Origin: Harmothoe impar
Taxonomy: Eukaryota; Annelida; Polychaeta; Phyllodocida; Polynoidae
NCBI GenBank assembly: GCA_947462335.1
Contig: OX381717.1
Location: forward strand, 50,945,523-51,009,522
Reading direction: 5' to 3'
DNA length: 64,000 nt
The notes beneath the pieces were generated by a model that saw only the letters and a program-made list of their open reading frames with translations, searched no databases and had not been told where the DNA came from. Shown here one piece after another: positions 46,201 through 57,965 of the stretch. How positions within the stretch are numbered: position 1 is the first letter of the stretch; each line of letters begins with the position of its first letter. Position numbers and translations under genes: made by a program.

Positions 46201-49133
46201 ATTTTTAGACATTGACATAAATAATTATTTTGCAGACATTGATGAGTGCACCATTGGAGGTATGTGTGGGTCCGGCTACGACTCTAGTTGCCGTAACACA
46301 TACGGGTCTTACATCTGTGTCTGTGACTACCCTGGTGCTGCCAGTACCAGCACTGGGCAATGTGAGGGTATGTGTCATCTTTTATTTAATATGTATCAAT
46401 TCAATTTCACCTGACAGCAACTTTCCTCAGAATCATTCTTGGTTTCCATTGCATATTACATTTTTGTGGAAAGCGGTATGAGACAGGGACTGAAGCAATT
46501 CGCTAATTTGCCAATGGGGAGATTACTATCCCAATGACATTTTTGAACTATCCAATCGTCTAAGCAGATTATCTCAAAGCTTGTAGCTGGAGTTAAGCCA
46601 AAGATTTGCTATCATAAAAAATCAGCCATACCCACCTCTTTCACATCTGACAATAAATGATTTTCCACTATTCATTTTTCCAGTGCAAGCCTGTGGAAGC
46701 GTACCCATATATCCATATGCTCGCCTGCTAGAGAACTCATTTGAAAATGCCGAGGTCCTGGACTATGTGTGTGCTGAGGGCTATGAGACAGAAGACGGGG
46801 ACCCAGGTTTTTCTCTAATCTGCCAGGGGGGAGATTGGGTTTCTGAAAGTGGAAACGCCCCTTGTTATAGTGAGTCTTCATTTTATCAATTATAGGAAAA
46901 AATTAAGACGGGTGTTTCAGATAATGGAGTGTGTGACAGATCACTGCTTCTTTATTACACATGTATGTAAAAGATATGCAACTTCTTTTATCAATCAAGC
47001 TATTAATATACACACTGATACATAGGTGTCCAATATTGTGTAATCATATGTAATCAATAACAGTATATAATTTATGTAGCCAATGTCAGTTAGTAGGAGG
47101 TTGACTATAATTAGTTCCTCCCACACTCCCTATAGTCTCCCCACCAACCCCTCTGATGTTGTATCATAACACACAAGACTATATCATGCATTTTCTTGTT
47201 CAGATGTGAATGAGTGCAGAGAGGATACAGACATATGTGGTGAGGCGGGAGAATGCCACGATGTACCAGGATCCTACATTTGTGTCTGCCCATACTCAGA
47301 AATCTGGAACTCTGAGACAAACGCATGTGAAGGTAGGTTTGACATAGGCCCTTTTTAATTATCATTATTGGTATGCACTGGCCATGGCTTGTCATCAACA
47401 CATGAAAAGTTAACTGTGAGATTGAGGTTTGTGGGTGTATTATTTGAATATGTTGAATCCCTCCTCACACACTAACGCCAAAACAACCTTGTAGAATTAT
47501 AACAACCTAATATCAATATAATGGTAGAAGGTTAGTGTGTGACACTTCCATTCACTGCCATGAATCTCACCTGGTGGTTGGTTCTCTATGACATATGCTG
47601 GAGCACTGCAATGTTCATGATACAACATTTCATAATGATACAAAAAGCTACACATTAAATATTTCAGATGCAAAATGTAAACCACTGCCTCCAATGCCCA
47701 ATGCCCAGCTTACATCAGGTGTTCCGACTGATCCGGTGTATAAAGATGAGATATTCTACACCTGTGAAAAAGGCCACCATGTCCTGCAGCAGACACCCTA
47801 CACCTCCCTCCTACCCATCTACTATGGCTACTCACAGACGTCATCATTCTCTGTTACCTGCTCTGAGAAGGGGCAATGGGAGCCCTTCCCAATACCCGTC
47901 TGTATCCGTGAGTATTTTATTTAAATGTTTTGTACAGAGGAATAGCTGTTTATTGTTAAAATAGAGGGTAGTTGGTGAGATTTTGTCTTGATGGTCGAAA
48001 TCTCTTTTTTATATGTTATTGTGTCCCCACCTAGTCCCTCCTGAAGACATATCCATTCCCCTACCCCGGCCGATCTATCACCATTTTACTTTATTAGAGA
48101 GTGAGGATCCCCTTTACACCAGGCTAACACAGAACTAGTCTATGTCCATTGATGAATCACTAAAATTCACAAAGAAAGTAATGTAAGGCCAATGTACATA
48201 GCAAAAGTAAATAGAAAATGACTGGACAATTATTACATTGAAATACCACTGCTTACTGTGTTGTTCATAAGAGAGACAGATCACTCCACTATGATGGTGC
48301 AAGCCTTTGAGTTCACTTCGAGTTCTCTTTGATTGTCTCAACCATCATGCAACTGATATGATATAGTTCACATTGAATTTCCAAAATACATCTTTACATT
48401 ATAGCTGTATACTGTGGAGATCCCGGCATCATCATGTATGCGACACGCTCAGAGGGAGATTTTACGTATGGCAAGTCAGTAGATTACACATGTTTAGATG
48501 GGTTCCGGCCCAAGGACACCGACCTAGGAGCCAGTTGGTTCCAACGAACATGTCAAGAGGATGGTTCCTGGTCTAAAGGCACTGAATGTGTGGGTAAGTG
48601 TCAATAATGGTCAGGTGTCAATTGTTTAACCCTTACAATTTTCAATTGGGGATGAATTAGTTTATCAAGTTGTACAAAATAAATAATGGTCATGTGTCAA
48701 TTGTCTAACCCTTACAATTTTCAATTGGGGATGAATTAGTTTATCAAGTTGTACAATTTGATAGAATTATCATCAAATATGTAATAGCAGTGATATTTAT
48801 ATTGATATAGAATCTCTTGAATGTAGGAGATATAAAAAAGATGAATTGGATAACATCTTCAACCCTCTCTAAACTTATTCTTTCTCCAGATATTGATGAG
48901 TGCACAGAAAACCAGGACATCTGCGGCCGCGGGGTTAACTACTGTTTAAACACTAAGGGTAGCTACATCTGTTCCTGCGTGCCCTGGTACATAAAGAATC
49001 CTGAGGATACCAGCTGTGTGGACTGGGCTGGCCTAGCGAGCTGTAAGTTATATTTCTAGAGTTGACATAATAATAACTTTAAATATATATATATATATAC
49101 ATAATATATATATATATATATATACATATATAT

Positions 49134-49191
<58 letters not shown>

Positions 49192-50410
49192 GAAGAGTCC
49201 ATAACAGAATTAATGCATAAAAGACACCTCGCCGTCAATTATAGTATTTTGCTAAATCCTAACAGCATGTATCCTTTGCAGACCTTATATATACATCAAA
49301 CATCGGGAAAATCATTTGTGGATTGCATCTAACTATCCCTAAGCCATAATTTTGTCGGATACTTTTCCTTTTTTCGGAAATGGCTTTGTTTTGAATCTAA
49401 GCTCTTCATACATTCATCATACAATTGGTAATCAAGATTTCAAATAGCTTCAGGGAAAAGATCTAGAATGAAATTAGTATACACCTCTTATTCTTACAGT
49501 TCCCATTTACAAGCCCTGTGAGATTGTAAAAAGTCTCAGACTTTGTATCAATGGTGACTGTGCTCTGGATGATGGACAAGCTATATGCAGGTTGGTGGCA
49601 CAATGTTTCAGTGAAATTGCTTTAGATATAACATGATGTGTTCGAAGTAGATAGTTGTTGACCAAAATGATTATTAATAGTATGTTCTCCAGGTGAAGGG
49701 TAGATGCAAGGTTTTGCTCCATGTTTTATTCATTCATAGAAAATACCTAGGTGCAAATAGGCATTGCTGGTCAGTTCACCCTAAAAAAGCATAAGAGCAG
49801 TCTTATTGATGGGTAATTAATCAGTTGTTTCTTTTGTCCAGATGCAATCAAGGCTGGACAGGGATAGGATGTGACGTCAAGATAATTGGGACGGCTCTGA
49901 TCGTGGCCATCACTGCGCTCGTATGTGTCACCCTTCTCCTTCTCGTCACCTGCTTCTACTGCATCTACCACGCAACCCACCGACACCGGCACCCCCGACC
50001 ACCGGTCTACTGTCCCCCACAACCATCTTATCCAAACCCACCACCACCGCCAACGATGCGACTCCCCAAGGCACCACCCCGCTACCCTAAATGGGGCAGT
50101 GATCGCGATGATGGTGGAAACGAGAGAGGTCTGAGAAGGTAAACCAGTTATATATGAAGGAGTAGCCTAGATATAGTTTGATTGAACAAGAGATTAAATG
50201 AAATAATTGAAAATCCGTACATCTTGAATAATTGATACAAGTCGCATATGTCCAATATTAATCAACTTAGGCCCACCAGATGATAATTATTGGCTATGGG
50301 AAGTGGAAATTAATATACCAGACTCAAGTAGCAATTCGTAATTGTTACTTTGTTTTTGTTTGTATTTCAGGACACCTGATAAGCATTTTGGAGGTTTCCC
50401 CTTCCACTAA
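42768..50410 (+). CDS. Gene B: CCP/EGF single-pass membrane receptor, tandem paralogue of gene A (688 aa, 14 coding exons)
   Basis: Coding exons: 42768-42826, 43164-43210, 44679-44876, 45317-45430, 45854-46045, 46236-46367, 46684-46869, 47204-47332, 47668-47907, 48405-48593, 48890-49042, 49500-49590, 49842-50138, 50371-50410. The order is signal peptide, CCP1-EGF1-CCP2-EGF2-CCP3-EGF3, long CCP, short CCP, EGF, a split EGF, a transmembrane helix at ~593-615 and a proline-rich tail. Nine of the 14 exons have exactly the same length as their gene A counterpart. The nine consecutive gene A exons from CCP4 to CCP9 (563 residues) have no counterpart; otherwise order and phases are identical. It is intact, with no stop or frameshift. 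Function is inferred as for gene A: cell-surface binding through CCP modules on a calcium-stiffened EGF stalk. The ligand is unknown. Confidence 0.9.
44399..44414. repeat. G homopolymer in gene B intron 2
   Basis: An uninterrupted run of about 16 G. Length is likely variable and may be affected by sequencing error. Confidence 0.7.
44679..47332 (+). other. Gene B N-terminal block: three CCP-EGF pairs
   Basis: CCP1 44679-44876, EGF1 45317-45430, CCP2 45854-46045, EGF2 46236-46367, CCP3 46684-46869, EGF3 47204-47332. CCP1 differs most from gene A, with an acidic loop (DDEREDEDEV). EGF2 is nearly identical in DNA to gene A EGF2. CCP2 has five cysteines, one unpaired by simple counting, where gene A has six. 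Confidence 0.9.
44930..45125. mobile_element. TIR element in the CCP1-EGF1 intron of gene B
   Basis: cgtatttcactcgtgggggct and the inverse of agcccccactcatgaaatgtg are internal inverted arms. The outer attgaaaatgccaacttcat and atcaatgggcattgggattt also pair loosely. Same family as 6850-7110. Confidence 0.65.
47668..49042 (+). other. Gene B single long-CCP / short-CCP / EGF triad
   Basis: Long CCP 47668-47907 (80 residues, HHVLQQTPYTS loop), short CCP 48405-48593 (VYCGDPGIIMYATRSEG) and EGF 48890-49042 (DIDECTENQDICG, ending in a DWAGLASC linker) correspond to CCP10, CCP11 and EGF7 of gene A. The linker cysteine in GLASC is kept in both genes and lies outside the six EGF cysteines. Confidence 0.9.
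48603..48760. repeat. Tandem duplication (~80-bp unit, two copies) in gene B intron
   Basis: aatggtcaggtgtcaattgt... through tcaagttgtacaa occurs twice in succession with two or three changes, between the short CCP and the EGF exon. The high identity suggests a recent event. Confidence 0.85.
49083..49187. repeat. (TA)n microsatellite in gene B intron
   Basis: About 100 bp of nearly uninterrupted TA/ATAC dinucleotides follow the EGF exon. Length is probably polymorphic. Confidence 0.9.
49500..50410 (+). other. Gene B split EGF, transmembrane helix and tail
   Basis: The EGF is split after its fourth cysteine by a phase-2 intron, as in gene A. The helix is ALIVAITALVCVTLLLLV followed by CFYCIYHATHRH. 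The tail has PPVY (PPxY), PPPPP, KAPPRYPKWGS and C-terminal RGLRRTPDK...FPFH. The last exon is 40 nt, as in gene A. Confidence 0.88.
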
Positions 50411-50627
50411 TAGGAACACGTTTTCTGTTACCATCCTGGTTGGAATTGTTCATTATGTTATATTGTATTCACATGACTATTTTCTCTTTAGCGTCTATGA
50501 ATACGTGCATTGCACAGTAATGATGCATCATATTGTCTGGGGTCAATCTGGCATATTTAACGAAAGAAAGTGTATGTAAGTGATACACCGAAGCACCAAT
50601 GGGTACATTCAATCAGTGATACATGTA

Positions 50628-51232
50628 CCATAGTCCACCAGAGAATTATGCTCTTCCTAGTTGTGATGCTGGGACATATTTAGAAATAGTCCGTACTCAA
50701 CTGTATGACGTTTGATGCAACAGGCAGTAAAAGAAAATGAGTTGGACAAAATAAATGTTGATTTGTATATACATTGATACATGTAATAATTTTTGAGTTT
50801 ATGTAGATTTGCAAACTTTCAATTTAGTCCATTTAACCAGTACACAACTCACAACGAGAATGTATTAGCTCTAGCTAATCATTTGGTTTAGTATTTTGAA
50901 TAAAGGTTGAGAGTAAGTGTTTCCTTCATGTCAATCATATGATGACTGTGTATTCCTGGTACTACACAGCAGGTAGTTCCCCCTGGTGGATGGAATCTAC
51001 AATCCACAGTTCCCATCTAAACTACGGTAACAAACAACCATCTAGAACCACTATTTGTGATTTGCTTTGCTGCAAAGCCCACCAGAGAATGATATTATGG
51101 TCTTCCTAGGGGTGATGCTGTCACATACTCAGAAACAGTCCGTACTCAACTGTATGACGTTTGATGGAACAGGCAGAAAAATAAAATGAGTTGGACAAAA
51201 TCAATGTTGATTTGTACATACATTGACAGTAA
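50628..51232. repeat. Direct duplication of ~145 bp downstream of gene B
   Basis: 50638-50785 (accagagaatta, gtccgtactcaactgtatga, atgagttggacaaaat, gttgatttgta) recurs at 51080-51228 with scattered changes. The first copy contains a candidate polyadenylation signal; the second has lost it (aaaatcaatg). Confidence 0.75.
50750..50904 (+). terminator. Candidate polyadenylation signals of gene B
   Basis: AATAAA hexamers occur at 50750-50755 and 50899-50904, 340 and 490 bp after the stop. Neither is proven. Confidence 0.35.
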
Positions 51233-51234
51233 TT

Positions 51235-53385
51235 CCACCCCTTAACTCCGAAATAAAGGCAGTTTAAGCCACTCAAAAAGAAGTGATTTCTCATCACCAA
51301 GGCCTGAGAAATCTGACGAGGGAGGTGTTTTTTTGTGTTTTTTTTTTACTCGCAGACCGAGATGTATAGGATAATTAACGTTTTTTGGGCCAAAATAACA
51401 TTTTATTGGTTAAGAATTAATTGATCTCTAAAAGTGGAGAAAATGTACGTTATTTCTATACCACTACATTTCTGGCATTATAATCTCTAATTTGATACCA
51501 AATATGACCCTCAAAATCTGGCAAAAAAAAAAAAAGATGTGCGGAGTGATGAGAAACTATTTTATTTTTTTGAGTGGCCTATTAATATGGGCAATTTCTG
51601 GCACTATTTTCCATATACATTTGATAACATTTAAGGGTAGGCCTAACAGCAAATCCGTAGTCTACTAGAAGTATGTTATTGGTTCAGAGTATAATATTGT
51701 AAGGATCAGAGTGTTGCAAATACAAATTGAGGCAAAGGGTGAAATGGTAGCTTATAGTATGTTCATTCTTCTGAAGAAGTTACTGCTCAGTATGAAGGAC
51801 TTGTATTAATCATATACCATGTTAATTACTTAATATCTTACTTATTGCAACTTTTTCAAACATACAAAAAGTTTTCCAAATGTTCTATCAAAAACGTTTG
51901 GACGAACAGGTTTATGTATATCGGTTGTATTAAAAGGCTTTCCTCCAGTAGGCCTATGTATATTTGGAGTTGATGTACTTTTCCTTGTAATTAAACTGAC
52001 CAGAACTGGCATCATATTATTGTACATCACAAACGCAGGTTCCCTGCATTCACGAGTGAGAGGGTGTCGAGCTTTGGAACACCACGTCGGTTATCAGAAC
52101 TGCACACATATTCATAATTATACCACACTTGAGTGGAAAGACAAAAGAAACTGCCTGCTTGTATAATACATACAAAACAATAGGATTGACCAGTTGGTGC
52201 TATTTATAGGTGATTAGGGATCAAACAAACGCAGTGCCCTGTGTTGGGTGCAGTCAGTAGGGTCAGTCCAGGTTAAATCAGCCAGTGGGGATCACTTCTA
52301 TACCATGGCAGAACAGGACAGAACGTGGAATGCGGTATAGAGCACGTATGTATACTGAGTACAGCTGTGTGAGTGTGTATATTAAAGTGACCATAACCCA
52401 GCCACATCAATTTATGGACACTGTTGGTATGTGCCACATGTCAACCCTAGCAATAATGGGGTCAGTATAAAGCTTGATAACTAGTATAAGGAGTATACAT
52501 ATGATTATTTTTGTACAGTAGTATGCACATTTCTGACTGGTTTTATGAAGGATTTTATAGGTTCACTTACCAGGGGCACCCAGGCAGGACTGTGGGCTTG
52601 TTTTGATCCCCATAAAGACCCTCAACATGCACCAATCACCCATAAATGTGCCTCTGCGTGGGTAAAAATCGACACGTGCAACACGGCGACACAGCCTTTT
52701 TAAAGCTTGACACGGGCGACATGGCCCCTTTAAAAATTGACAGACATGGTCATTCAAAAGCACTTAGTATATGCTACATAAAAAAGTGACACAGTGTCAT
52801 GCTAAAAATTATGAATATCCATGTAGAGGCACATAAATAGCACTGACTGATCCCCACTGGCTGATTTTACCTGAACTACCCTACTCACTGCTCCAAGCGT
52901 TTGTTTGATCCCCAATAAATAGCACCGACTGGTAACTCCTATTAGCAATGGTGTGGGTACGAATCATCACTGTTCTGGCAAACAATTAACACTGGTGTCG
53001 ACACTTTACAAAATAATCTTTACTCTGACTGATGGAGAAAGGAATAAGTACACAGATAATCTAAAAGCCCTGGCCCTTATTCTGTAGTGGCTATCCCAGG
53101 TTGGTCATAGGGACGTTGGCCAGGCATGACCAGATATTATGCTATCGAAGAATGACTGAGGCAAAACAACATATGACTAATGCCTTACTCAAAAGAACTT
53201 AGACTAAAATGAAAATACTAACGTGAGTTGGTCAGAACTGACTAACCTGACTAACCTAGGTTGGTCGCATAGGGAGCCAAAAAATGACTAACTTGGTTAG
53301 GCATTATAATGACTTAGAGATTGGTCGGGAGCCAAAGAATATCAGTGTAGAAAGTGTCTCAAGTCTTTTAAATATGCACAAACAT
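51235..53385. other. Gene-free stretch
   Basis: No supported gene. 52655-52760 carries imperfect gacacgggcgacatgg-type repeats, weakly similar to 59050-59395. Confidence 0.4.
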
Positions 53386-53390
53386 GAGCT

Positions 53391-53790
53391 TTTAGCCTTG
53401 ATGACCTGAAACTGTAACATGAGCGTCATGGCTGAGTGGCTAGCCGTATAGCCTAGATGACCTGGAATTGTAACATGAGCTTTATGGCTGAGTGATTGTT
53501 TAGCCTTGATGACCTGAAACTGTAACATGAGCGTTATGGCTGAGTGATTGTTTAGCCTTGATGACCTGAAACTGTAACATGGGCTTTATGACTGAGTGGC
53601 TGTTTAGCCTTGATGACCTGAAACTGTAACATGGGCTTTATGACTGAGTGGCTGTTTAGCCTTGATGACCTGAAACTGTAACATGAGCTTTATGACTGAG
53701 TGGCTGTTTAGCCTTGATGACCTGAAACTGTAACATGAGCTTTATGACTGAGTGGCTGTTTAGCCTTGATGACCTGATGCTCTGATGTCA
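53391..53790. repeat. Minisatellite with a ~53-bp unit, about 7 copies
   Basis: The unit tagccttgatgacctgaaac / tgtaacatgagctttatgac / tgagtggctgttt repeats with few differences. The last copies are nearly identical, while the first are more diverged and include a gcgtcatgg variant. Confidence 0.88.
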
Positions 53791-54212
53791 GCTTTCTGGT
53801 GGGCGGTGACAGCTTAATGCCCCTGCGGGGCATGGACGCTATACTCTTGGCCTCTTTAAGGGACATGGGCAACCACTGAGCTAAACCTTTAATAGGGTGG
53901 AGCTCATGTGTTTCTGTTTACAGAAACAGGGTAGTCAACTCCAAGTTCCCGAGTTCTAGTCAAAATACATGCATTTGGTTGCATTAAAGTGCCACAATCT
54001 CACGCATATGCATTATAAATAATATAGGTGGGATCCAGAAAGCACAATTGTACATTAAACTTGAGATATACCCACATATAGCAAAGTCCCCACTCTGCTT
54101 TATGTCAACAATGCTGTGAGCCTGCGCTATACATATCCCTTGTGGGGAAGCAGGGGAGGACAGGGGTCAGTGCACAGGTATCCAGAGGCCAGAGTAGCAG
54201 CCAGAGTGACGG

Positions 54213-54521
54213 TACTCTCGTTCCCAAATCCTTCCGAAGGAAGGCTCTGGTAACTGCCAAATGAAGGGATTTTGCTGGGTCTGGGCAACCCCTGCTGGTA
54301 GCTTGGAACCAGCGAACAGGAACAGGAAATGGAACCAGAAAGGCTGATGGTAAATCTACCTAAAACTACCATCATACATTCTGGTTCCATTTCCTGTTCC
54401 TGTTCATGTTCGCTGGTTCAAGCCTACCAGCAGCGGTTGCCCAGACCCAGCAAATTCCCAAGTTCAAGGTCATTTGGCTGTCCCCAGAGCCTTCCTTCGG
54501 AAGGATTTGGGAACGAGAGTA
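54213..54521. repeat. Long inverted repeat (arms ~145 bp) forming a near-complete hairpin
   Basis: The left arm starts tactctcgttcccaaatcc and the right arm ends ggatttgggaacgagagta. Pairing continues through aaggaaggctctg, tgctgggtctgggcaacc, gaacaggaacaggaaatgga and accagaa, with small gaps, to a loop near 54350-54380. Frames through it on both strands mirror each other and are not treated as genes. Confidence 0.85.
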
Positions 54522-55477
54522 GAGTGACGGACGCTGTCCTACCTTCACGGCACGGCTTGGAGACTGAGAAAAGTTGTCGCGCATGTTAAGGGAGGTGGGT
54601 GTTCAGGTAATAAGGTGAGGAAGGTCTGGGGTGGTGTGAGGTTCAGCTGCTTGTGGAAAATAACCCTCTTTACCTACGACGACCCTAGCCAGGGCTCCAC
54701 AAATGATCACCTCCCCGTGACGAGACACACTGACCCTGTACAGCTAACCAAGGCCACAGAGCATTCTGATCACGCAGTATTGGTCGTATAGGGAGCCAAA
54801 AACAATGACTAAGGAAGTTGGTCAGTACTGACAAAGGTTTCATAAGAAATATCAGTGCAGAGAGATAAATGACTCATCATAACAATCCTTAGAGAGTGCT
54901 CATGTATTATCGACAGGGGAGTGGGGATGGTGGGTTCAGGGATCCTATGTTCATAACAAATGTTGCCCCTTTCTAGCAAAAAAGCACGCCAAGGTGTTAT
55001 ACATTTCAAGAGGAAGGGAGATAAAATGGCGGCACCTTTGGTGCAGGAGCAGCAGAAATATTCACTTCCTCTGGAGGGGAGAGGGTGTAAATAATGTGTG
55101 GCAGAGTATCTTTTGTCAACTTCCCCCACACACATACAAACACGCACAAAAATGTTAATGCCTTAAAATCATTCAATCCATTAAAAAAATGCATCCATTA
55201 AAAAATGCATCCATTCCAAAAATGTCTTCGGGGGTATGCGCCCAGATACCCCTATGTATACACGTTTCACAGCATGACATTTGAATCACACATCCTTCCA
55301 TATTTCAATCAGCTGGATTCTGGCCCACAGGCTTAAACTGAGCTGCGTGCTCTGAGGTTGAAAGATGGTGGCGGACTATGCAGTTTGTATATTGCTAACT
55401 AGATGGTGCCACTGTCTATGAACAAACACATGGTACAGCAGGACCACCTAGGGTTGAAAGATGATGGGAGTTGATGA

Positions 55478-56305
55478 CAAACGTTCTGAGCGCAATCTTA
55501 ATCTAAATCTTTAATCTTAATATACAATCAGATAGCTCCCATTGTATCTGCCACCTAGTGTCACATACCCAAACTATGCTACCTGAGGTGTTCCTTTATA
55601 GTACAAAAAATGTATATACCCTACACCTAGTTGAGACAGCATAAACATCTAAAAGAAAAGAAAAAGAAAAGAAAAAGAAAAGAAAAAGAAAAGAAAAACA
55701 GGGGTTGGGGCACAGCCCATCCTACAATGGGCTGTGTAGGCTTACAACTACTAGTGTCGCCATCTTCATTTGGCCAGTAGAACTTTTAAGATTATCTAAA
55801 GCTCAAATCCCACAATGGGAGAGATGGCCAGAAAATGTTGTGAATTGGTAATGTTGCCAATTTTGAGGCCTATATCCGCTGAGACAGATCGAAATTGGTG
55901 AGAAAACGTTGTGTATATCTTGTGAATTAGGTAATCAGGGAACTTTGCTCTGCGATTTACAGTGTTTAGCTATGCTGGCAGAGGCTATGATAACACAATT
56001 AGATAACCTTCCGCTACAATTTGAATATTAGAGTCCCTTCTGTTGCGATTTCAAACTCTACACAATGTTCAACATGGCCCAGAATCACAACACTCTCCCC
56101 ATACAAATCAGCTGGTGTAGGATTTGAAGGAGACATCCAGCGCAGTACAGCTGTTGTGATTTACAATATCAGCAACAGTTGCCCCTTGTTTTTATCTTAA
56201 TAAGCAACACTTTCAGGCCCGTTTTTCGCGTTGTGGGATTTGACCTTAAGACTATAAACTCAAGATTAAGACAGAATTAAGATTGCGCTCAAAACGTTTG
56301 GTAGA
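55478..56305. mobile_element. ~0.8-kb TIR element
   Basis: aacgttctgagcgcaatctta at the left and taagattgcgctcaaaacgtt at the right are near-perfect inverses. The same terminal sequence occurs alone at 33958-34030. No ORF of note inside. Confidence 0.65.
55650..55697. repeat. Purine-rich (AAAAG/AAAAAG)n microsatellite
   Basis: Alternating aaaag and aaaaag units. It lies inside the TIR element at 55478-56305. Confidence 0.85.
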
Positions 56306-56309
56306 GCTA

Positions 56310-57960
56310 TGACGGACGTGCAGGAGTTAGCTCTGTTGTACCTTATGCCATATACAGCCATCTACTCCAAGTATAAGCATGCTACTCAGTTACAGCCTGT
56401 GCTGGCCGCTCCAAGGTCAGGTAGCCTCCGACACCCCCTGCTACCTGCACCACAAATAGCAGTAATTGTCCCCGGGGGTTTAGAGGTGTATTAGGCGGGT
56501 TTATTGTACAAACAGATTGTACAGATTGCACCTCACCTGTTGACGGAGCACATTCAGGGTGACAGGTGAGGTGGGTGTGTGCGTCGTATGTTGACAAGAC
56601 AGGTATTAAGAGGACATTTCTCATGTTACTCCGGAACCTCTTCACACATTGCTGCTCATGCGTATGGCCATTACGCGTAGATCGCAGTCCTTGCACGGAG
56701 AAAGCTGTTGTATTTGGGGTGAGGGGGACCTTTCTTTAGCTCAATAAAGAGTTGTGTCTCTAAATCTCACTTTTATACTGGGATTCAAAATGTACTCGAT
56801 CCAATTAAGTCTTGTATATCATACTTGCTACGATGTACCTGGTAATTTTCCTGACGCAAATAATGGTAAATGTTATGAAAAATCGCACATGGTCATTTCT
56901 TCGAATCAATGTGGCAATTTCCCTTTTAGAAAACACGGTGGACAAGGGCCCCATGATTGGGAGCGCACAGGAGCGACTAGGCAAATATTTTGCCAGATTC
57001 CTGTAACCTCTAGTTACAGAAACCATAGGGGGTGCTATCCTATTTCAACAACCGGATGGTAATGTATTTTGTGGGTGTGGGGGGCGGGGGCGGGGGATGT
57101 TGCCCCTTGACAGGGGAGGGGTAAAAATGTCACCCCTCTTCAGTCACATAGTACATAGAATCTCGCACATTGCTATACGTGAATGAAAAGAAATCTAGCC
57201 TATTAAGATTAGCCGATGTAGGGGAAACAAGATAATTATTCTTACTGGTGAGTTGGAGAGGAAGACCCTCCCCTCCCCATGAATTTCCTCGTAGGCCTAT
57301 GCCTGTATTCCTCCTCCCTCTCCAATCTGCGAACAAAACTAGTCCCATGATCGTCATTTCAGGATAAATTTAGGAGAATACAAAACAATGCAATGCAATT
57401 TGTGAGGGATGTTATAAAGACTATGGTAATAAGGTGATAATATAATTATGATATTAATTTGAAGGTAAATGAGATGTGAGATGGCGCCTGTATTACAAAA
57501 ATGAAAATGAAATGACTTTCTAAATAAAGCTAAGTTCTGCAACAAGTGAGAATGTGCTTGTGTAGAGCTAATTCATGGTGGATTCCTCTATAATGACCCC
57601 TTAATGCCACAACCAAGTAAGCTATTTGCTGCACTCACGACACAATTACACACGTAATTGGAATGGTAATTTCAACAGGGTAGTTAGTGACATAATTAAC
57701 TTAACATCCTACTCCAGATTGAATTTAATTCTGATGAATAATCACGACGGGGACCAGTTATATAAGTCGCACATCAGATTACCTGGGGAGTGGTTCATCA
57801 AATCAGCAGTCTAATCAGTAACTGCCACCCTAGTTATTTTGCAGAACCTTATAATGTCAGACTAACTGGCGAGGCCCCTGACAGTGGGGTTATCTTGAGG
57901 CTTCTTTCTGGTTATAATTATAACAATTAACATGGAGTTGTGTTGGTCCGGGTGGATTGG
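56310..57960. other. Gene-free stretch
   Basis: No supported gene. The frame at 56754-57062 contains several cysteines, but no splice partners, signal peptide or recognised motif. Confidence 0.35.
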
Positions 57961-57965
57961 CAGGG

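Noticed and set aside
54329..54589. Mirror-image frames on both strands around 54.1-54.6 kb
   Set aside because: Their similarity to each other is a direct consequence of the long inverted repeat, not of two related genes.
56754..57062. Cysteine-containing 102-codon frame
   Set aside because: No recognised domain, no good splice context and no paralogue. Composition is compatible with chance.
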